Shown: piece after piece, positions 17,476-27,144 of the stretch
How positions within the stretch are numbered: the first letter of the stretch is position 1
Layout: each line of letters opens with the position of its first letter
Source: Rhodoferax sp.
GTDB taxonomy: Bacteria > Pseudomonadota > Gammaproteobacteria > Burkholderiales > Burkholderiaceae_C
DNA: 64,000 nucleotides
Assembly (NCBI RefSeq): GCF_030646845.1
Contig: NZ_JAUSLE010000086.1
Coordinates: 1 to 64,000, forward strand
Direction of reading: 5' to 3'
Translations under genes and position numbers: made by a program
Notes under the pieces: generated by a model
The model's input: the letters and a program-made list of their open reading frames with translations, nothing else
Databases searched by the model: none
Told to the model about the DNA's origin: nothing

Positions 17476-17775
17476 CTATTGCTGGGTGGACAACCATTTG
17501 TCAAGGGCCTGCATCTGTTGGTCGGTATAGCCCAGGGCATGTTTGGCCATGATGCCGTTGCCTTCTTTGCCGGCCTGGAACTCCTTGAGCTTGGTGTAGA
17601 TTTCACCGACCGATTTGCCGGCAATCGCGTCGAAGCCGGGCCCTTTGCCATTGGTGCCATGGCATTGGAAGCAGTTGGAAGCCAGCAGGCGACCGGGTTG
17701 ACCAACCTGGGCCTGTGAGCCTGCAAACCCGGCAGACAGCGCCAGCCCGATAAACAGAATTCGGATTCGTTTCAT
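17476..17775 (-). CDS. Cytochrome c subunit of sulfide dehydrogenase
   Basis: 99 residues with a signal peptide (ends around SQAQ, residue 23), one haem-binding CFQCH (35-39) and a C-terminal methionine-containing NGIMAKHALGYTDQQMQAL. This is a small class I cytochrome c like the FccA or SoxE halves. It is the promoter-proximal gene of the two-gene fcc operon and should pass electrons from the flavoprotein to the respiratory chain. Confidence 0.85.
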   Translation of the reverse strand: MKRIRILFIGLALSAGFAGSQAQVGQPGRLLASNCFQCHGTNGKGPGFDAIAGKSVGEIYTKLKEFQAGKEGNGIMAKHALGYTDQQMQALDKWLSTQQ

Positions 17776-18084
17776 GCGTATGTCCTTGGTGAACTGGTGT
17801 TTCTATTGATTGAGCGCAAGTCCATCATATAAGTGTGGTCTTAAGTATTTGTTGGATCTTGCGTTAGGAAGTTGTTGCAGTTGTAAGCAGGCGTTTGGAC
17901 AAGCCAGCAACATTTGAATGACAACCACGGGACAACACTGACAAATCAAAAAGGCAGAAGTGATCGCGCAAATCTGAAGCCACAGAGCGCGCCACGGCCC
18001 GTCGCCGCCATTGACGCCTGTCAACGCCGGGCAGCGGGCCGCGGGTGATGATGCCTCCCAACGCCCTACGTTGAGGAGACTGCC
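17776..18084. other. Divergent intergenic region fcc / ppsA
   Basis: A 309-base gap between the leftward cytochrome c gene and the rightward PEP synthase gene. It must hold both promoters. I see no strong -35/-10 pair, palindrome or small gene in it; the last bases carry TTGAGGAGA, the ribosome binding site of ppsA. Confidence 0.6.
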
Positions 18085-20535
18085 ATGCCCGCTGCCCCTT
18101 ACATCCGCTGGTTTCGTGAGCTGTCGCTCGCCGATCTGCCGCTGGTCGGCGGCAAAAACGCCTCGCTGGGGGAGATGTTCCAGCAGCTCATGCCGCTGGG
18201 CGTGCGGGTGCCGGACGGCTTTGCCGTTACGGCGTCTGCCTATCGCGACGCGCTCAATGCCGCCGACGCCTGGCCTGAGCTGCACCGCCTGCTCGACAAG
18301 CTCGACAAGACCGATATCGCAGCCCTGGCGCGCGCCGGTTCCCGGGCGCGCGAGATCGTTTATGGCGCGCCCATGCCGGTGGCCGTTGAACAGCAATTGC
18401 GCGAGGCCTGGCGGGCGCTGAAAGCTGCCAGCGGCGAGGGCTTGAGTGTTGCGGTGCGCAGTTCGGCCACCGCGGAAGATTTGCCCAGCGCCAGCTTTGC
18501 CGGCCAGCATGATACCTACCTCAACATCCAGGGCGAAGAGATGCTGATCGACGCGGTCAAGCGCTGCCAGGCCTCGCTGTTTACCGATCGGGCCATCTCC
18601 TACCGCACCGACAACGGCTTTGACCATTTCAAGGTCTCGCTCTCGGTGGCCGTGATGCAGATGGTGCGCAGCGACCTGGCGTCGGCCGGCGTCATGTTCA
18701 CGATCGACACCGAATCCGGCCATCCCGATGTGGTGTTCATCACCGGCGCCTGGGGCCTGGGTGAAAACGTGGTGCAGGGCGCGGTCGATCCGGACGAGTT
18801 CTATGTGCACAAGCCGACCTACGCCCAGGGCTTTCGCAGCGTGCTGCGCAAGACGCTGGGTGACAAGCAGGTGCACATGGTCTATGCGCCGGGCCGCACG
18901 CGTGAGCCCGTGGTCAACCGCCCCACGCCGCGAGCCGACCGGCTGCGCTACTGCCTGAGCGATGCCGATGTGCTGGTGCTGGCCGATGCCGCCATCAAGA
19001 TCGAGGGCCACTACAGCCGGCTGGCGGGCGAGCGCCGGGCGATGGACATCGAATGGGCCAAAGATGGGCCGGACGGCGAGATCTTCATCGTGCAGGCGCG
19101 CCCGGAAACCGCGATCTCGCAGCGCAAGGCGCTGCAGCTGGAGGAATACCTGCTGGATGGCACCGGCACAGTGCGTGCCACGGGCCGCGCAGTGGGCGCC
19201 AAGGTGGCGACCGGGCGGGTGCGGCTGGTCACGGATGCGCGGCATTTGTCGGCGTTCCAGCCCGGCGAGGTGCTGGTCGCCGACACCACCACGCCCGACT
19301 GGGAGCCGGTGATGAAGACGGCCGCCGCCATCGTCACCAACCGCGGCGGGCGCACCTGCCATGCGGCCATCGTCGCGCGCGAGTTGGGCATTCCGGCCGT
19401 GGTGGGTGCTGAACACGCGAGCGAGGTCTTGCGCGATGGTGAGACGGTCACGGTGTCCTGCGCCGAGGGTGCGGTAGGCAAGGTTTACGAGGGTTCGGTT
19501 GCCTTTCACAAGCAGGTCACCGATCTCACCGGCCTGAAGCGCCCGGTCACCGAGATCATGGTCAACCTCGGCAACCCCGAGCTTGCCTTCCAGGTCAGCC
19601 AGATGCCCTGCGATGGCGTGGGCCTGGCGCGCATGGAGTTCATCATCAACGAGCACATCAAGGTGCACCCGATGGCGGTGCTGCACCCCGAGCGCATCCA
19701 GGATTCGGCGGAGCGCGCACGCGTGCTCGCGCTGTCGGCCGGTTATGCGGACGGTGCCAGTTACTTCGTCGAGCGGCTGGCCGAAGGCGTCGGCACGATT
19801 GCCGCCGCTTTCTACCCGCGCCCGGTGATCGTGCGGTTGTCGGACTTCAAGAGCAACGAGTACGCAGCGCTGATGGGCGGGCGCGACTTCGAGCCGCATG
19901 AAGAGAATCCGATGCTGGGTTTTCGGGGCGCGGCGCGCTACATCCATCCGGCCTATGCCGAAGGCTTTGCGCTGGAGTGCGCGGCCATGAAGCGGGTGCG
20001 GGAGGTCATGGGGCTGACCAATCTGAAGCTGATGGTGCCGTTCTGCCGCCGCATCAATGAGGCCAGAGGCGTGCTGGAGTCGATGGCCTCCCATGGCCTC
20101 AAGCGCGGTGAGAACGGCCTCGAGGTCTATGTGATGTGCGAGATCCCCAACAACGTGCTGTTGATCGATGAGTTTGCCGAGCTGTTCGACGGTTTCTCGA
20201 TCGGCTCCAACGACCTGACGCAGCTCACCCTGGGCGTCGACCGCGACAGCGCCATCGTGGCCGAGTCGTTTGACGAGCAGGACCCCGGCATGCTGAAAAT
20301 GCTCAAACTCGCGGTCGAGGGCGCCCGGCGCAATCACCGGCATTCAGGCATTTGCGGCCAGGCACCGAGTGACCACATCGAGGTGGCGCGTTACCTGGTG
20401 GAGCTGGGCATCGACAGCATCAGCCTGACGCCCGACCGCGTGTTGCGGACGATGCAGGCGGTGCAGGAAATCGAGGCCGCGCAGGGCCGCCCGGGTCGCG
20501 CCGCGGCGGCGACGAACGCGCCGGCAAGCGCGTAA
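18085..20535 (+). CDS. ppsA: Phosphoenolpyruvate synthase
   Basis: 816 residues. It converts pyruvate and ATP to PEP, AMP and phosphate in gluconeogenesis. The N-terminal ATP-binding domain (LVGGKNASLGEMF, AVRSSATAEDLPSASFAGQHDTY), the phosphohistidine domain with GGRTCHAAIVARELG (His about 426), and the C-terminal PEP/pyruvate barrel (MLGFRGAARY, IGSNDLTQLTLGVDRDS, ICGQAPSD with the catalytic Cys) are in the usual order. Length matches the family. The AGGAGA site is well spaced. The final alanine-rich tail is not conserved. Confidence 0.95.
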   Translation: MPAAPYIRWFRELSLADLPLVGGKNASLGEMFQQLMPLGVRVPDGFAVTASAYRDALNAADAWPELHRLLDKLDKTDIAALARAGSRAREIVYGAPMPVAVEQQLREAWRALKAASGEGLSVAVRSSATAEDLPSASFAGQHDTYLNIQGEEMLIDAVKRCQASLFTDRAISYRTDNGFDHFKVSLSVAVMQMVRSDLASAGVMFTIDTESGHPDVVFITGAWGLGENVVQGAVDPDEFYVHKPTYAQGFRSVLRKTLGDKQVHMVYAPGRTREPVVNRPTPRADRLRYCLSDADVLVLADAAIKIEGHYSRLAGERRAMDIEWAKDGPDGEIFIVQARPETAISQRKALQLEEYLLDGTGTVRATGRAVGAKVATGRVRLVTDARHLSAFQPGEVLVADTTTPDWEPVMKTAAAIVTNRGGRTCHAAIVARELGIPAVVGAEHASEVLRDGETVTVSCAEGAVGKVYEGSVAFHKQVTDLTGLKRPVTEIMVNLGNPELAFQVSQMPCDGVGLARMEFIINEHIKVHPMAVLHPERIQDSAERARVLALSAGYADGASYFVERLAEGVGTIAAAFYPRPVIVRLSDFKSNEYAALMGGRDFEPHEENPMLGFRGAARYIHPAYAEGFALECAAMKRVREVMGLTNLKLMVPFCRRINEARGVLESMASHGLKRGENGLEVYVMCEIPNNVLLIDEFAELFDGFSIGSNDLTQLTLGVDRDSAIVAESFDEQDPGMLKMLKLAVEGARRNHRHSGICGQAPSDHIEVARYLVELGIDSISLTPDRVLRTMQAVQEIEAAQGRPGRAAAATNAPASA

Positions 20536-20553
20536 GCTCACAAAGTAGCGCCC

Positions 20554-21768
20554 ATGTTGTTTCCCATGCAAAGCATCGTCGACGCGCTGCAGGCCCGCAG
20601 CGGCATGTCGTTTGCGGTCACGGTGCCCGATGGCGGCTACTACCGTGCGGGCTCGGGCGAGCCGGTGTTCACCCTGATATTCCGGACCGACGCCGCGTTG
20701 CTGCAGGCCTTCACGCGCGGGCACATGGGCTTGCTGGAGTCATATTTTGACCAGAGCGTCGATGTCGAGGGCAATCTGGGGGCGACGCTGGCGGCCGGCC
20801 TGCTCAGCGGTCTTGACTCGCGTGGAAAGGCCTTGATCAATGTCGAGAACGGTATCCACGAGCTGCGGTTTTCAAATCACAGCGCAGCGCAGGCCAAGAC
20901 CAATGCGCGCGCCCACTATGGCCTGGGGGCTGAGTTCTATCGTCTGTGGCTCGACGATCCGCTGATGATGTACACCTGCGGCTACTGGCCCGAGGGCACG
21001 CAGACGCTGGAGGAGGCGCAAGCGCGCAAGATCGACCATGTCTGCCGCAAGATCCGGCTCGCACCGGGTGATCACTTCGTTGACGTGGGTTGCGGTTTTG
21101 GCGGCTTTCTGTTCCGGGCGCAGCAGACTGTGGGCGCCACGGGCACGGGGCTCAACACCACCTCTGAGCAGGTGGACTGGGTGCGCCGCGAAATCACGCG
21201 CCGTGGCCTGGACGACAAACTCTCGGTGCGCGAGGCCGATTTCCGCGCGGCCGATGTCCCGTACGACAAGGTGGTATCGATCGGCGTGCTGGAGCACGCC
21301 GGGCGTGACCAGTTGGGCGAGGTGGTCCAGGCACATGCCGATCTGCTGAAGCCTGGCGGGCTGGGGATGCTGCATTTCATTGGCCATGTCGGACCGCGCG
21401 AGACCGACCTGTTCATCCGCAAGCACGTCTTTCCCGGTGGCTGGATTCCCGGCTTGTCCGAGGTGATCGTCGAGATGGAACGCTGCGGGCTGGAAGTCCT
21501 TGACATCGAGAATCTGCGCCGCCACTATGCCTTGACATTGGACGAGTGGGCGTTGCGTTTTGAGCAGCAATGGGCGACGATCCAGGCACTGGACCCGCAG
21601 CGCTTTGACGAACGCTTTCACCGCGTGTGGCGAGCCTATCTGGTGGGCTGCGCCGAAATGTTCCGCTCACCGGTGGGTTACACCCATTTGTTCCAGATCG
21701 TGTTCAGCAAAGGCAATGTGACCCGCACCAGTTACCCGATGAGCCGGGCGCACCTGTATGACACTTGA
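20554..21768 (+). CDS. Cyclopropane-fatty-acid-synthase-type SAM methyltransferase
   Basis: 404 residues. The N-terminal lipid-binding half is followed by the methyltransferase core with FVDVGCGFGGFLFRAQ (SAM site), GLNTTSEQVDWVRR and SIGVLEHAG. It belongs to the Cfa superfamily, which methylates the double bond of phospholipid acyl chains. The stop and the ATG of the following FAD oxidoreductase are three bases apart. That pairing points to 10-methyl (TmsB-like) or furan-fatty-acid (UfaM-like) synthesis rather than plain cyclopropanation; this is inference from context. An alternative start is at 20566 (MQSIVDAL). Confidence 0.82.
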   Translation: MLFPMQSIVDALQARSGMSFAVTVPDGGYYRAGSGEPVFTLIFRTDAALLQAFTRGHMGLLESYFDQSVDVEGNLGATLAAGLLSGLDSRGKALINVENGIHELRFSNHSAAQAKTNARAHYGLGAEFYRLWLDDPLMMYTCGYWPEGTQTLEEAQARKIDHVCRKIRLAPGDHFVDVGCGFGGFLFRAQQTVGATGTGLNTTSEQVDWVRREITRRGLDDKLSVREADFRAADVPYDKVVSIGVLEHAGRDQLGEVVQAHADLLKPGGLGMLHFIGHVGPRETDLFIRKHVFPGGWIPGLSEVIVEMERCGLEVLDIENLRRHYALTLDEWALRFEQQWATIQALDPQRFDERFHRVWRAYLVGCAEMFRSPVGYTHLFQIVFSKGNVTRTSYPMSRAHLYDT

Positions 21769-21771
21769 CTC

Positions 21772-23127
21772 ATGAGCCCCGACGCCGCGGCACATGCCTT
21801 GCGTCGTGCCGAGTTGGTCGCCGCCATGCGGTCCAGCGCGGCGGGCAGTGCGGCGCCGTTCGGTCTGGGCAAGCGCAGTTCCAACCTGTTTCGCGACCGC
21901 CGCGAGGGCGCCAAGCGCCGGCTGGACCTGAGCGGTTTTTGCCATGTGCTCGACATCGACACTGAACGTGGATGGGTCGATGTCGAGGGCCTGACGAGCT
22001 ACGAGGAACTGGTTGCGCAGACCCTGCCGCGCGGCGTCATGCCGGCGGTGGTGCCGCAGCTCAAAACCATCACCGTGGGCGGTGCGGCCGCGGGCGTCGG
22101 CATCGAAGCCACGTCGCACCGGCAGGGCCTGGTGCATGACACCCTGCTCGAACTTGATGTCTTGCTGCCCGACGGCGAGGTGCTGCACTGCACGCCGGAC
22201 AACGAGCACCGGGACCTGTTCTTCGGCTTTCCCAATTCCTACGGCACATTGGGCTATGCGTTGCGTCTGCGTCTGCGCACCTTGCCGGTCAAGCCGTTCG
22301 TCAAGGTGGAACACCTGCAGCATGAAGCGCCGGGCACGTTCTTCAGTGACCTGGCTGCGCACTGTCAGGGCGACGCCGACTTTGTTGACGGCGTGGTGTT
22401 CGGACCGCAGCAGCAGGTCATCAGCCGCGCCCGTTTCGTCGATGCCGCGCCCTGGCTCTGCGACTACCGATTCGAGCACATTTACTACCGGTCGCTGCTG
22501 GACAGACCAGTCGACTACCTGACGGTGCAGGACTACATCTGGCGCTGGGACACCGACTGGTTCTGGTGCTCGAAGAACCTGTACGCACAGCACCCGCTGG
22601 TGCGCCGTCTGCTCGGTCCGGCCCGCCTCAACTCGCGCACCTACACCCGGGTCATGCGCTGGAACGCGCGCTGGGGCCTGACGCGGCGGCTGGCGCGCTG
22701 GCGCGGCCGCTTTACCGAGTCCGTCATCCAGGATGTCGATATCCCGATTGCTGCTGCACCCGGTTTCCTCGCCTTCTTGCTGCGCGAGATTGGCATCCTG
22801 CCGATCTGGATCTGCCCGGTGCGTGGGCCGGCACCGGACGCGCGCTTCACGCTGTATCCGCTGGTGCCCGACTCCCTCTATGTGAACTTTGGCTTCTGGG
22901 ATGTGGTCGAGAGCACGGTCGCCCATGAGCCCGGCCACTTCAACCGGCTGGTCGAACGCGAAGTGATTCGTTGCGGCGGTATCAAGTCGCTCTACTCGGA
23001 CAGCTACTTCACGCCGGAGGCGTTTGCACAAGCCTACGGCATGGCGCAGTATGACGCCCTGAAGGCCAAATACGACCCGGCCGGGCGCATGCTGGGCTTG
23101 TACGAAAAATGCGTGCTGCGCGCCTGA
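21772..23127 (+). CDS. FAD-binding oxidoreductase acting with the lipid methyltransferase
   Basis: 451 residues. An FAD-linked oxidase of the vanillyl-alcohol-oxidase/DIMINUTO (DHCR24-like) type: SYEELVAQTLPRGVMPAVVP and the ITVGGAAAGVGIEATSHRQGL segment form the FAD-binding fold, followed by ELDVLLPDGEVLHC. The rest is the long substrate-binding half ending in KYDPAGRMLGLYEKCVLRA. TmsA homologues reduce a methylene-fatty-acyl intermediate; UfaD-type enzymes desaturate methylated chains. It is tightly coupled to the methyltransferase gene. I cannot decide from sequence which reaction it performs. Confidence 0.8.
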   Translation: MSPDAAAHALRRAELVAAMRSSAAGSAAPFGLGKRSSNLFRDRREGAKRRLDLSGFCHVLDIDTERGWVDVEGLTSYEELVAQTLPRGVMPAVVPQLKTITVGGAAAGVGIEATSHRQGLVHDTLLELDVLLPDGEVLHCTPDNEHRDLFFGFPNSYGTLGYALRLRLRTLPVKPFVKVEHLQHEAPGTFFSDLAAHCQGDADFVDGVVFGPQQQVISRARFVDAAPWLCDYRFEHIYYRSLLDRPVDYLTVQDYIWRWDTDWFWCSKNLYAQHPLVRRLLGPARLNSRTYTRVMRWNARWGLTRRLARWRGRFTESVIQDVDIPIAAAPGFLAFLLREIGILPIWICPVRGPAPDARFTLYPLVPDSLYVNFGFWDVVESTVAHEPGHFNRLVEREVIRCGGIKSLYSDSYFTPEAFAQAYGMAQYDALKAKYDPAGRMLGLYEKCVLRA

Positions 23128-23147
23128 ATCAAACCGGGAGCTGACCG

Positions 23148-23339
23148 ATGCCCTGGAACACCGATTACTTTCCCACGTCCATGCGCCATCTGAACGTGCC
23201 TGCGCGGCTCAAGGCGATCGAGATCGCCAACGCGCTGCTGGCCGAAGGCATGGATGAAGGCAAGGCAATTCGCATCGCGATCGCCAAGGCGAAGGAATGG
23301 GCGCAACATCACGGCCTGCCGGTGCGCGATGATGAGTGA
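23148..23339 (+). CDS. Small conserved helical protein
   Basis: 63 residues: MPWNTDYFPTSMRHLNVPAR followed by LKAIEIANALLAEGMDEGKA and ending in HHGLPVRDDE. The arrangement, a short N-terminal part with PWNTDYFPxSM then two amphipathic helices with DEGKAIRIAIAKAKEW, is one I know from many proteobacterial small proteins of unknown function. GGGAG stands upstream of the ATG. It is the third gene after the methyltransferase and FAD oxidoreductase with a 20-base gap, so it is probably cotranscribed. Confidence 0.7.
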   Translation: MPWNTDYFPTSMRHLNVPARLKAIEIANALLAEGMDEGKAIRIAIAKAKEWAQHHGLPVRDDE

Positions 23340-23371
23340 ACACTGACGACGCAGAACTGGTCCTGATTGGC

Positions 23372-24643
23372 TCAGTTCAGGGACTGCGGTACCAGGAATG
23401 TGCCGCGCACAGCGGCGGATTGCAGCAGCACCAGGACCTGGTTGCTGCCACCCAGCACGACCAGATCGTTCAGGCCATCGCCATTGATGTCGCCGGCAGC
23501 GACCCGGGTTGATGCCAACGGCATCGCGGTGCTTGTCTTCAAGGTAAAGGCGCCACTGCCGTCTTGCATGAAGATGTTCAGGGCGGAGTAGACCGTGGAG
23601 GGGGAGCCCACAGGGTACGCCCCGACGCTGGCAAAGTCCGGACGGCCGTCTCCATTGAGGTCGCCCACGACCCCGCCATCCATGCCGTTGATCCCCGCCA
23701 AAGACGTATCCACAGCGCCAAATGAACCCGGCGGATTGCTTTGCAGCAGGGTGGTGACCTTGGCCTGGTAGGCCGTGTCGCTCGGGATGAAAAACTCGAC
23801 CACATCGCGCACCCCGTCCGCGTTGTAATCGGCGATGGTCAGCAGTTGGGTGTTGAGCCCGGTCTGGTTTGACAGGGTAAGCGCCGGCGCCAGCACGCCG
23901 CCAGCCTGCTGGTAGCGAACAGCGAGTGCGGTGTTGGGTACGAAGTTGGTCTGCGACAGCCATACCCGAAACGCGAGGTCGCTGCGGCCATCCCCATTCA
24001 GATCGCCGATCGCAACGGCTGTTGCCTCGCCAGGTAACGCAATCAGGGCCGGTGCGAGAAATATGCCGCGATGGGCTGCGTCCTGGTACAGAACCGTGGC
24101 GCCCAGGCCGGTGGCTGGCGAATCGGCGATCACAATGTCAGGCGCGTTGTCACCGTTCACATCGCCGATGACCACGCCATAGGGCCTGGTCGGGTTGATC
24201 CCCAAGCGCTGGGGCGCCAGGAAGTTCCCGCGGTTGCTCGCGTCCTGGCGCAGCATCCAGACGGCGCGATCAGTCGTCGATGAAGGGCTGCCGACGTCGG
24301 TGACCACCAGGTCCGCGGCACCGTCGCCATCGATATCGCCCAGGGCCATTTTCCAGGGATAAACGCCGACGAGGTATGACTGTGCCGGGGCGAATACGCC
24401 GGGCGCGGTCTGCAGGCGCACCACCAGCCGCCCTTCGCGCCGTGAGCTGCTGGAGGAGAGCTGCGCGAGCGTGACCACGTCGGTGCGGCCGTCGCCGTCA
24501 ATATCGGCCGCGAGTACATCCGTCTCGACCCACAGTGGATACAGCCAGCTGTCGTCCGAGTCGCCGCCACCACCGCCACACGCCACGACGAGCGAACTCA
24601 TCACAGCCACTGCCCAGCCCCTGATGCATCGGTTCGAAAGCAT
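23372..24643 (-). CDS. FG-GAP/VCBS-repeat lipoprotein
   Basis: 423 residues from ATG 24643 (GGGGGAAAC upstream). Signal peptide with lipobox SSLVVAC, then GGGG spacer. Seven calcium-binding loops of the DxDxDG/DxNxDG type are spread evenly (DIDGDGRTD, DIDGDGAAD, DVNGDNAPD, DLNGDGRSD, DYNADGVRD, DLNGDGRPD, DINGDGLND), the pattern of a seven-bladed FG-GAP propeller as in integrin heads. It is probably a surface or periplasmic lipoprotein of unknown role. It stands alone between convergent and divergent genes. Confidence 0.82.
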   Translation of the reverse strand: MLSNRCIRGWAVAVMSSLVVACGGGGGDSDDSWLYPLWVETDVLAADIDGDGRTDVVTLAQLSSSSSRREGRLVVRLQTAPGVFAPAQSYLVGVYPWKMALGDIDGDGAADLVVTDVGSPSSTTDRAVWMLRQDASNRGNFLAPQRLGINPTRPYGVVIGDVNGDNAPDIVIADSPATGLGATVLYQDAAHRGIFLAPALIALPGEATAVAIGDLNGDGRSDLAFRVWLSQTNFVPNTALAVRYQQAGGVLAPALTLSNQTGLNTQLLTIADYNADGVRDVVEFFIPSDTAYQAKVTTLLQSNPPGSFGAVDTSLAGINGMDGGVVGDLNGDGRPDFASVGAYPVGSPSTVYSALNIFMQDGSGAFTLKTSTAMPLASTRVAAGDINGDGLNDLVVLGGSNQVLVLLQSAAVRGTFLVPQSLN

Positions 24644-24797
24644 GTTTCCCCCTTCTGCCAACAGGACAACGGGATGCCCTGACGACGACTTGATTCAAGC
24701 GCAACCCGTCAGGAGTGCCCTTGCGAAAAGTCAAGGTCATGTGCTCTTGCGCGCCAGCACAGCGGCTTCAGATCCGCGCGCCAGAGGTGCTGTCGAT

Positions 24798-26327
24798 TCA
24801 GGCTCGACCCAGATTGAATTGCGCGCACACCTGCGCCAGCCGGCTCGCCTGGTCTTTCAGGCTCTCGGCCGCCGCTGTGGACTCCTCCACCAGCGCCGAA
24901 TTTTGTTGCGTCATCTGGTCCAGGTTGCTGATGGCACTGTTGACTTGCGAAATGCCGCTGGACTGTTCGCTGGTCGCCGCGCTGATTTCGCCCACGATGT
25001 CGGCCACCCGTTGCACGGAGCTGACGATTTCGCTCATGGTCTGACCCGCATCATTGACCAGTCTGGAGCCGGCGTCGACCTTGCCAACGGAGTCGGCAAT
25101 CAGGCTCCTGATCTCACGGGCTGCTTCAGCGGAACGTCCGGCCAGGCTGCGCACCTCGCTGGCCACCACGGCAAAACCGCGGCCTTGCTCGCCGGCCCGC
25201 GCGGCTTCCACCGCGGCGTTCAGGGCCAGGATGTTGGTCTGGAACGCGATGCCGTCAATGACGCCAATGATGTCGGCAATCTTTTTCGAGGAAGCGTTGA
25301 TACTTTCCATGGTGGTGACCACCTGGGACACCACCTCGCCGCCGCGCGCCGCCACCACCGCTGCCGAAGACGCAAGCTGCGTGGCCTGGCGGGCAGAGTC
25401 GGCTGACTGATTGACCGTCCCGGTCAACTGCTCCATGGAGGCAGCGGTCTCCTGCAGGTTGGATGCGGTTTGCTCGGTGCGGGCCGACAAGTCCTGGTTG
25501 CCCTCGGCAATCTCGGAGGAGGCCGTCGTGATCGACTCAACCGAGTTGCGAATTTCACCCACCACCTCCCGCAACGCCAGTTGCATCTGGCCGAGGCCGG
25601 CCATCAGGCTGTGGTCGCCCTGAACCACGGGCAGATGCTCCGACAGATTGCCCTGTGCCACTTGGGCCATGGCATCCCTCGCGGTGGCGGGTTCTCCGCC
25701 CAGCTCGCGCCGCAGCGAGCGCAGCACGACAAGGGCCAGCGCAACCGCGACCGCGGTTGCCAGGCAGCTCAGGACAATAGCGATCAGTGTTGCGCGGTTG
25801 GCGTTCGCCTGGACCGCCTGGTGGGTCTGTTCGGAAACTTTGGCGGCGCCATCGATCTGCTTGAGCAGTTCGGCGCGGAGCTGCCGCCAGGCGGGCGTTT
25901 CGGCCGTGTTAAGCGTCTTGATGGCTTCAGCGCCGTCGGTTGCCAGCGCAGCGATCACCTTGTCCTGTGCCTGACCCTGCGCGCTACGCAAAGGCACGAG
26001 CGCGCTGACCTGCGACTCAAACTGCGTGCCCCGTGCCGTGGCCGCTGTTTCCTTGTATGCCTTGTCGTAGGCCGTCTGGGCCGCGGTCAGGTTGTCGCGC
26101 GCCTTCGGATTGGCCGGGTCAAGCACCATATTGCGCAGCGCCTGGCCCATTTGCAAACCCTGGGCGTACATTTCTGACAAGCCAGCGCGGATGGTCTGTT
26201 CGGTCCTGATGTAGTTGTCAAACTGATTCTGGGTGCGGATCAGACCCCAGATGCTGGTGCCCAGGCCGGCAATAAACATGAGGGCTGGAATGGCGCAGCA
26301 TAGAAACAAACGCGTGCTGAATTTCAT
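24798..26327 (-). CDS. Methyl-accepting chemotaxis protein
   Basis: 509 residues from ATG 26327 ([11 protein letters not shown]); 36 upstream codons are a frame extension. Two transmembrane helices (about 7-30 and 185-210) flank a four-helix-bundle periplasmic ligand domain. The cytoplasmic part shows the conserved hairpin tip ending [20 protein letters not shown] and [20 protein letters not shown]. Methylation-helix glutamine/glutamate pairs are visible. There is no C-terminal CheR-binding pentapeptide. The ligand is unknown. Confidence 0.92.
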   Translation of the reverse strand: MKFSTRLFLCCAIPALMFIAGLGTSIWGLIRTQNQFDNYIRTEQTIRAGLSEMYAQGLQMGQALRNMVLDPANPKARDNLTAAQTAYDKAYKETAATARGTQFESQVSALVPLRSAQGQAQDKVIAALATDGAEAIKTLNTAETPAWRQLRAELLKQIDGAAKVSEQTHQAVQANANRATLIAIVLSCLATAVAVALALVVLRSLRRELGGEPATARDAMAQVAQGNLSEHLPVVQGDHSLMAGLGQMQLALREVVGEIRNSVESITTASSEIAEGNQDLSARTEQTASNLQETAASMEQLTGTVNQSADSARQATQLASSAAVVAARGGEVVSQVVTTMESINASSKKIADIIGVIDGIAFQTNILALNAAVEAARAGEQGRGFAVVASEVRSLAGRSAEAAREIRSLIADSVGKVDAGSRLVNDAGQTMSEIVSSVQRVADIVGEISAATSEQSSGISQVNSAISNLDQMTQQNSALVEESTAAAESLKDQASRLAQVCAQFNLGRA

Positions 26328-26452
26328 GGGGGGCAAGGCTCCGGCAGCGTTGGTAGGCAAGACAAGATCGCCTTCTATCCAAGCCGCCGCGCCATTGTAT
26401 TGGTACTGACTTATGTGATCTGTGGCGCCCCGCACGGGCGCTGCAAACGGAC

Positions 26453-27025
26453 TCAGTGCTGGAGCTTGTGCAGGTAGCCGGTCAACTCAGAGCCGTTCAT
26501 GCTCCGCGTCGCTTCTGGGTCGAGCTGCAGGCGTACCCACGGGGCCCGGTCATCGGGCCGCTCATCGCGACTGACGCTTAGCTTGCCGCGCACCGTCACC
26601 AGTCCACCGACATGGGGTACGGTCCAGTCCTGCTGGCTGGGGTCGAGATAGACGATCACCGTGGACGGGGGCAGGGTATCTGCATTGTCGGCGGCATTCT
26701 GCCTCCATTGCACCGGGCGGGGTACCAGCATGAAACGCCCCGGCACCGGGTTTTCCTGCTGCACCATGTAGCCCACCAGCCGCACCGTCTGGCCGTCGGA
26801 CTGGCGCAGGGTGTCGCTGATTTCAAGTCCCGTTTGTCCTGCGGGTGTGCAAAAGAAATCGCGAAAACGCAACTCGTTCACCTGCCGTGGCGCCGTTGTG
26901 GTGACCACATGCGACTGGGCGGTGCCCATCCAGAATGCCGCTGTCGTGGCCAGCAGCAGACGCAGAGGTGTAGTCAAGCCGCACTGACGGCTGGCGTCGA
27001 AGGGCAGTCGAAATGGAATGTTCAT
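26453..27025 (-). CDS. Secreted hypothetical protein
   Basis: 190 residues. A hydrophobic segment at about 20-37 ([19 protein letters not shown]) looks like a signal peptide. The mature part ([20 protein letters not shown] ... VRLVGYMV ... FMLVPRPV ... [11 protein letters not shown]) reads as an OB-like beta-barrel related to proteins that bind metals or small ligands, but I do not recognise a named family. Single gene, stop 126 bases after the MCP start. Confidence 0.6.
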   Translation of the reverse strand: MNIPFRLPFDASRQCGLTTPLRLLLATTAAFWMGTAQSHVVTTTAPRQVNELRFRDFFCTPAGQTGLEISDTLRQSDGQTVRLVGYMVQQENPVPGRFMLVPRPVQWRQNAADNADTLPPSTVIVYLDPSQQDWTVPHVGGLVTVRGKLSVSRDERPDDRAPWVRLQLDPEATRSMNGSELTGYLHKLQH

Positions 27026-27144
27026 GGTGGGCAGGCCGCGTGTGGAGGGCGTGGTAAGAAGATACCCGCCAGCGTACGAAACGTCTGTGACGCTGTCATG
27101 ACACGCCGGCCAGCTGTTGGCCGGCTGCCCCTAGTGATGCCGGG

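Noticed and set aside
17803..20343. An 846-codon open frame on the minus strand
   Set aside because: It lies exactly antisense to ppsA, whose motifs are complete; the translation is rich in His, Gln, Arg and Gly without any domain, typical of a high-GC shadow frame.
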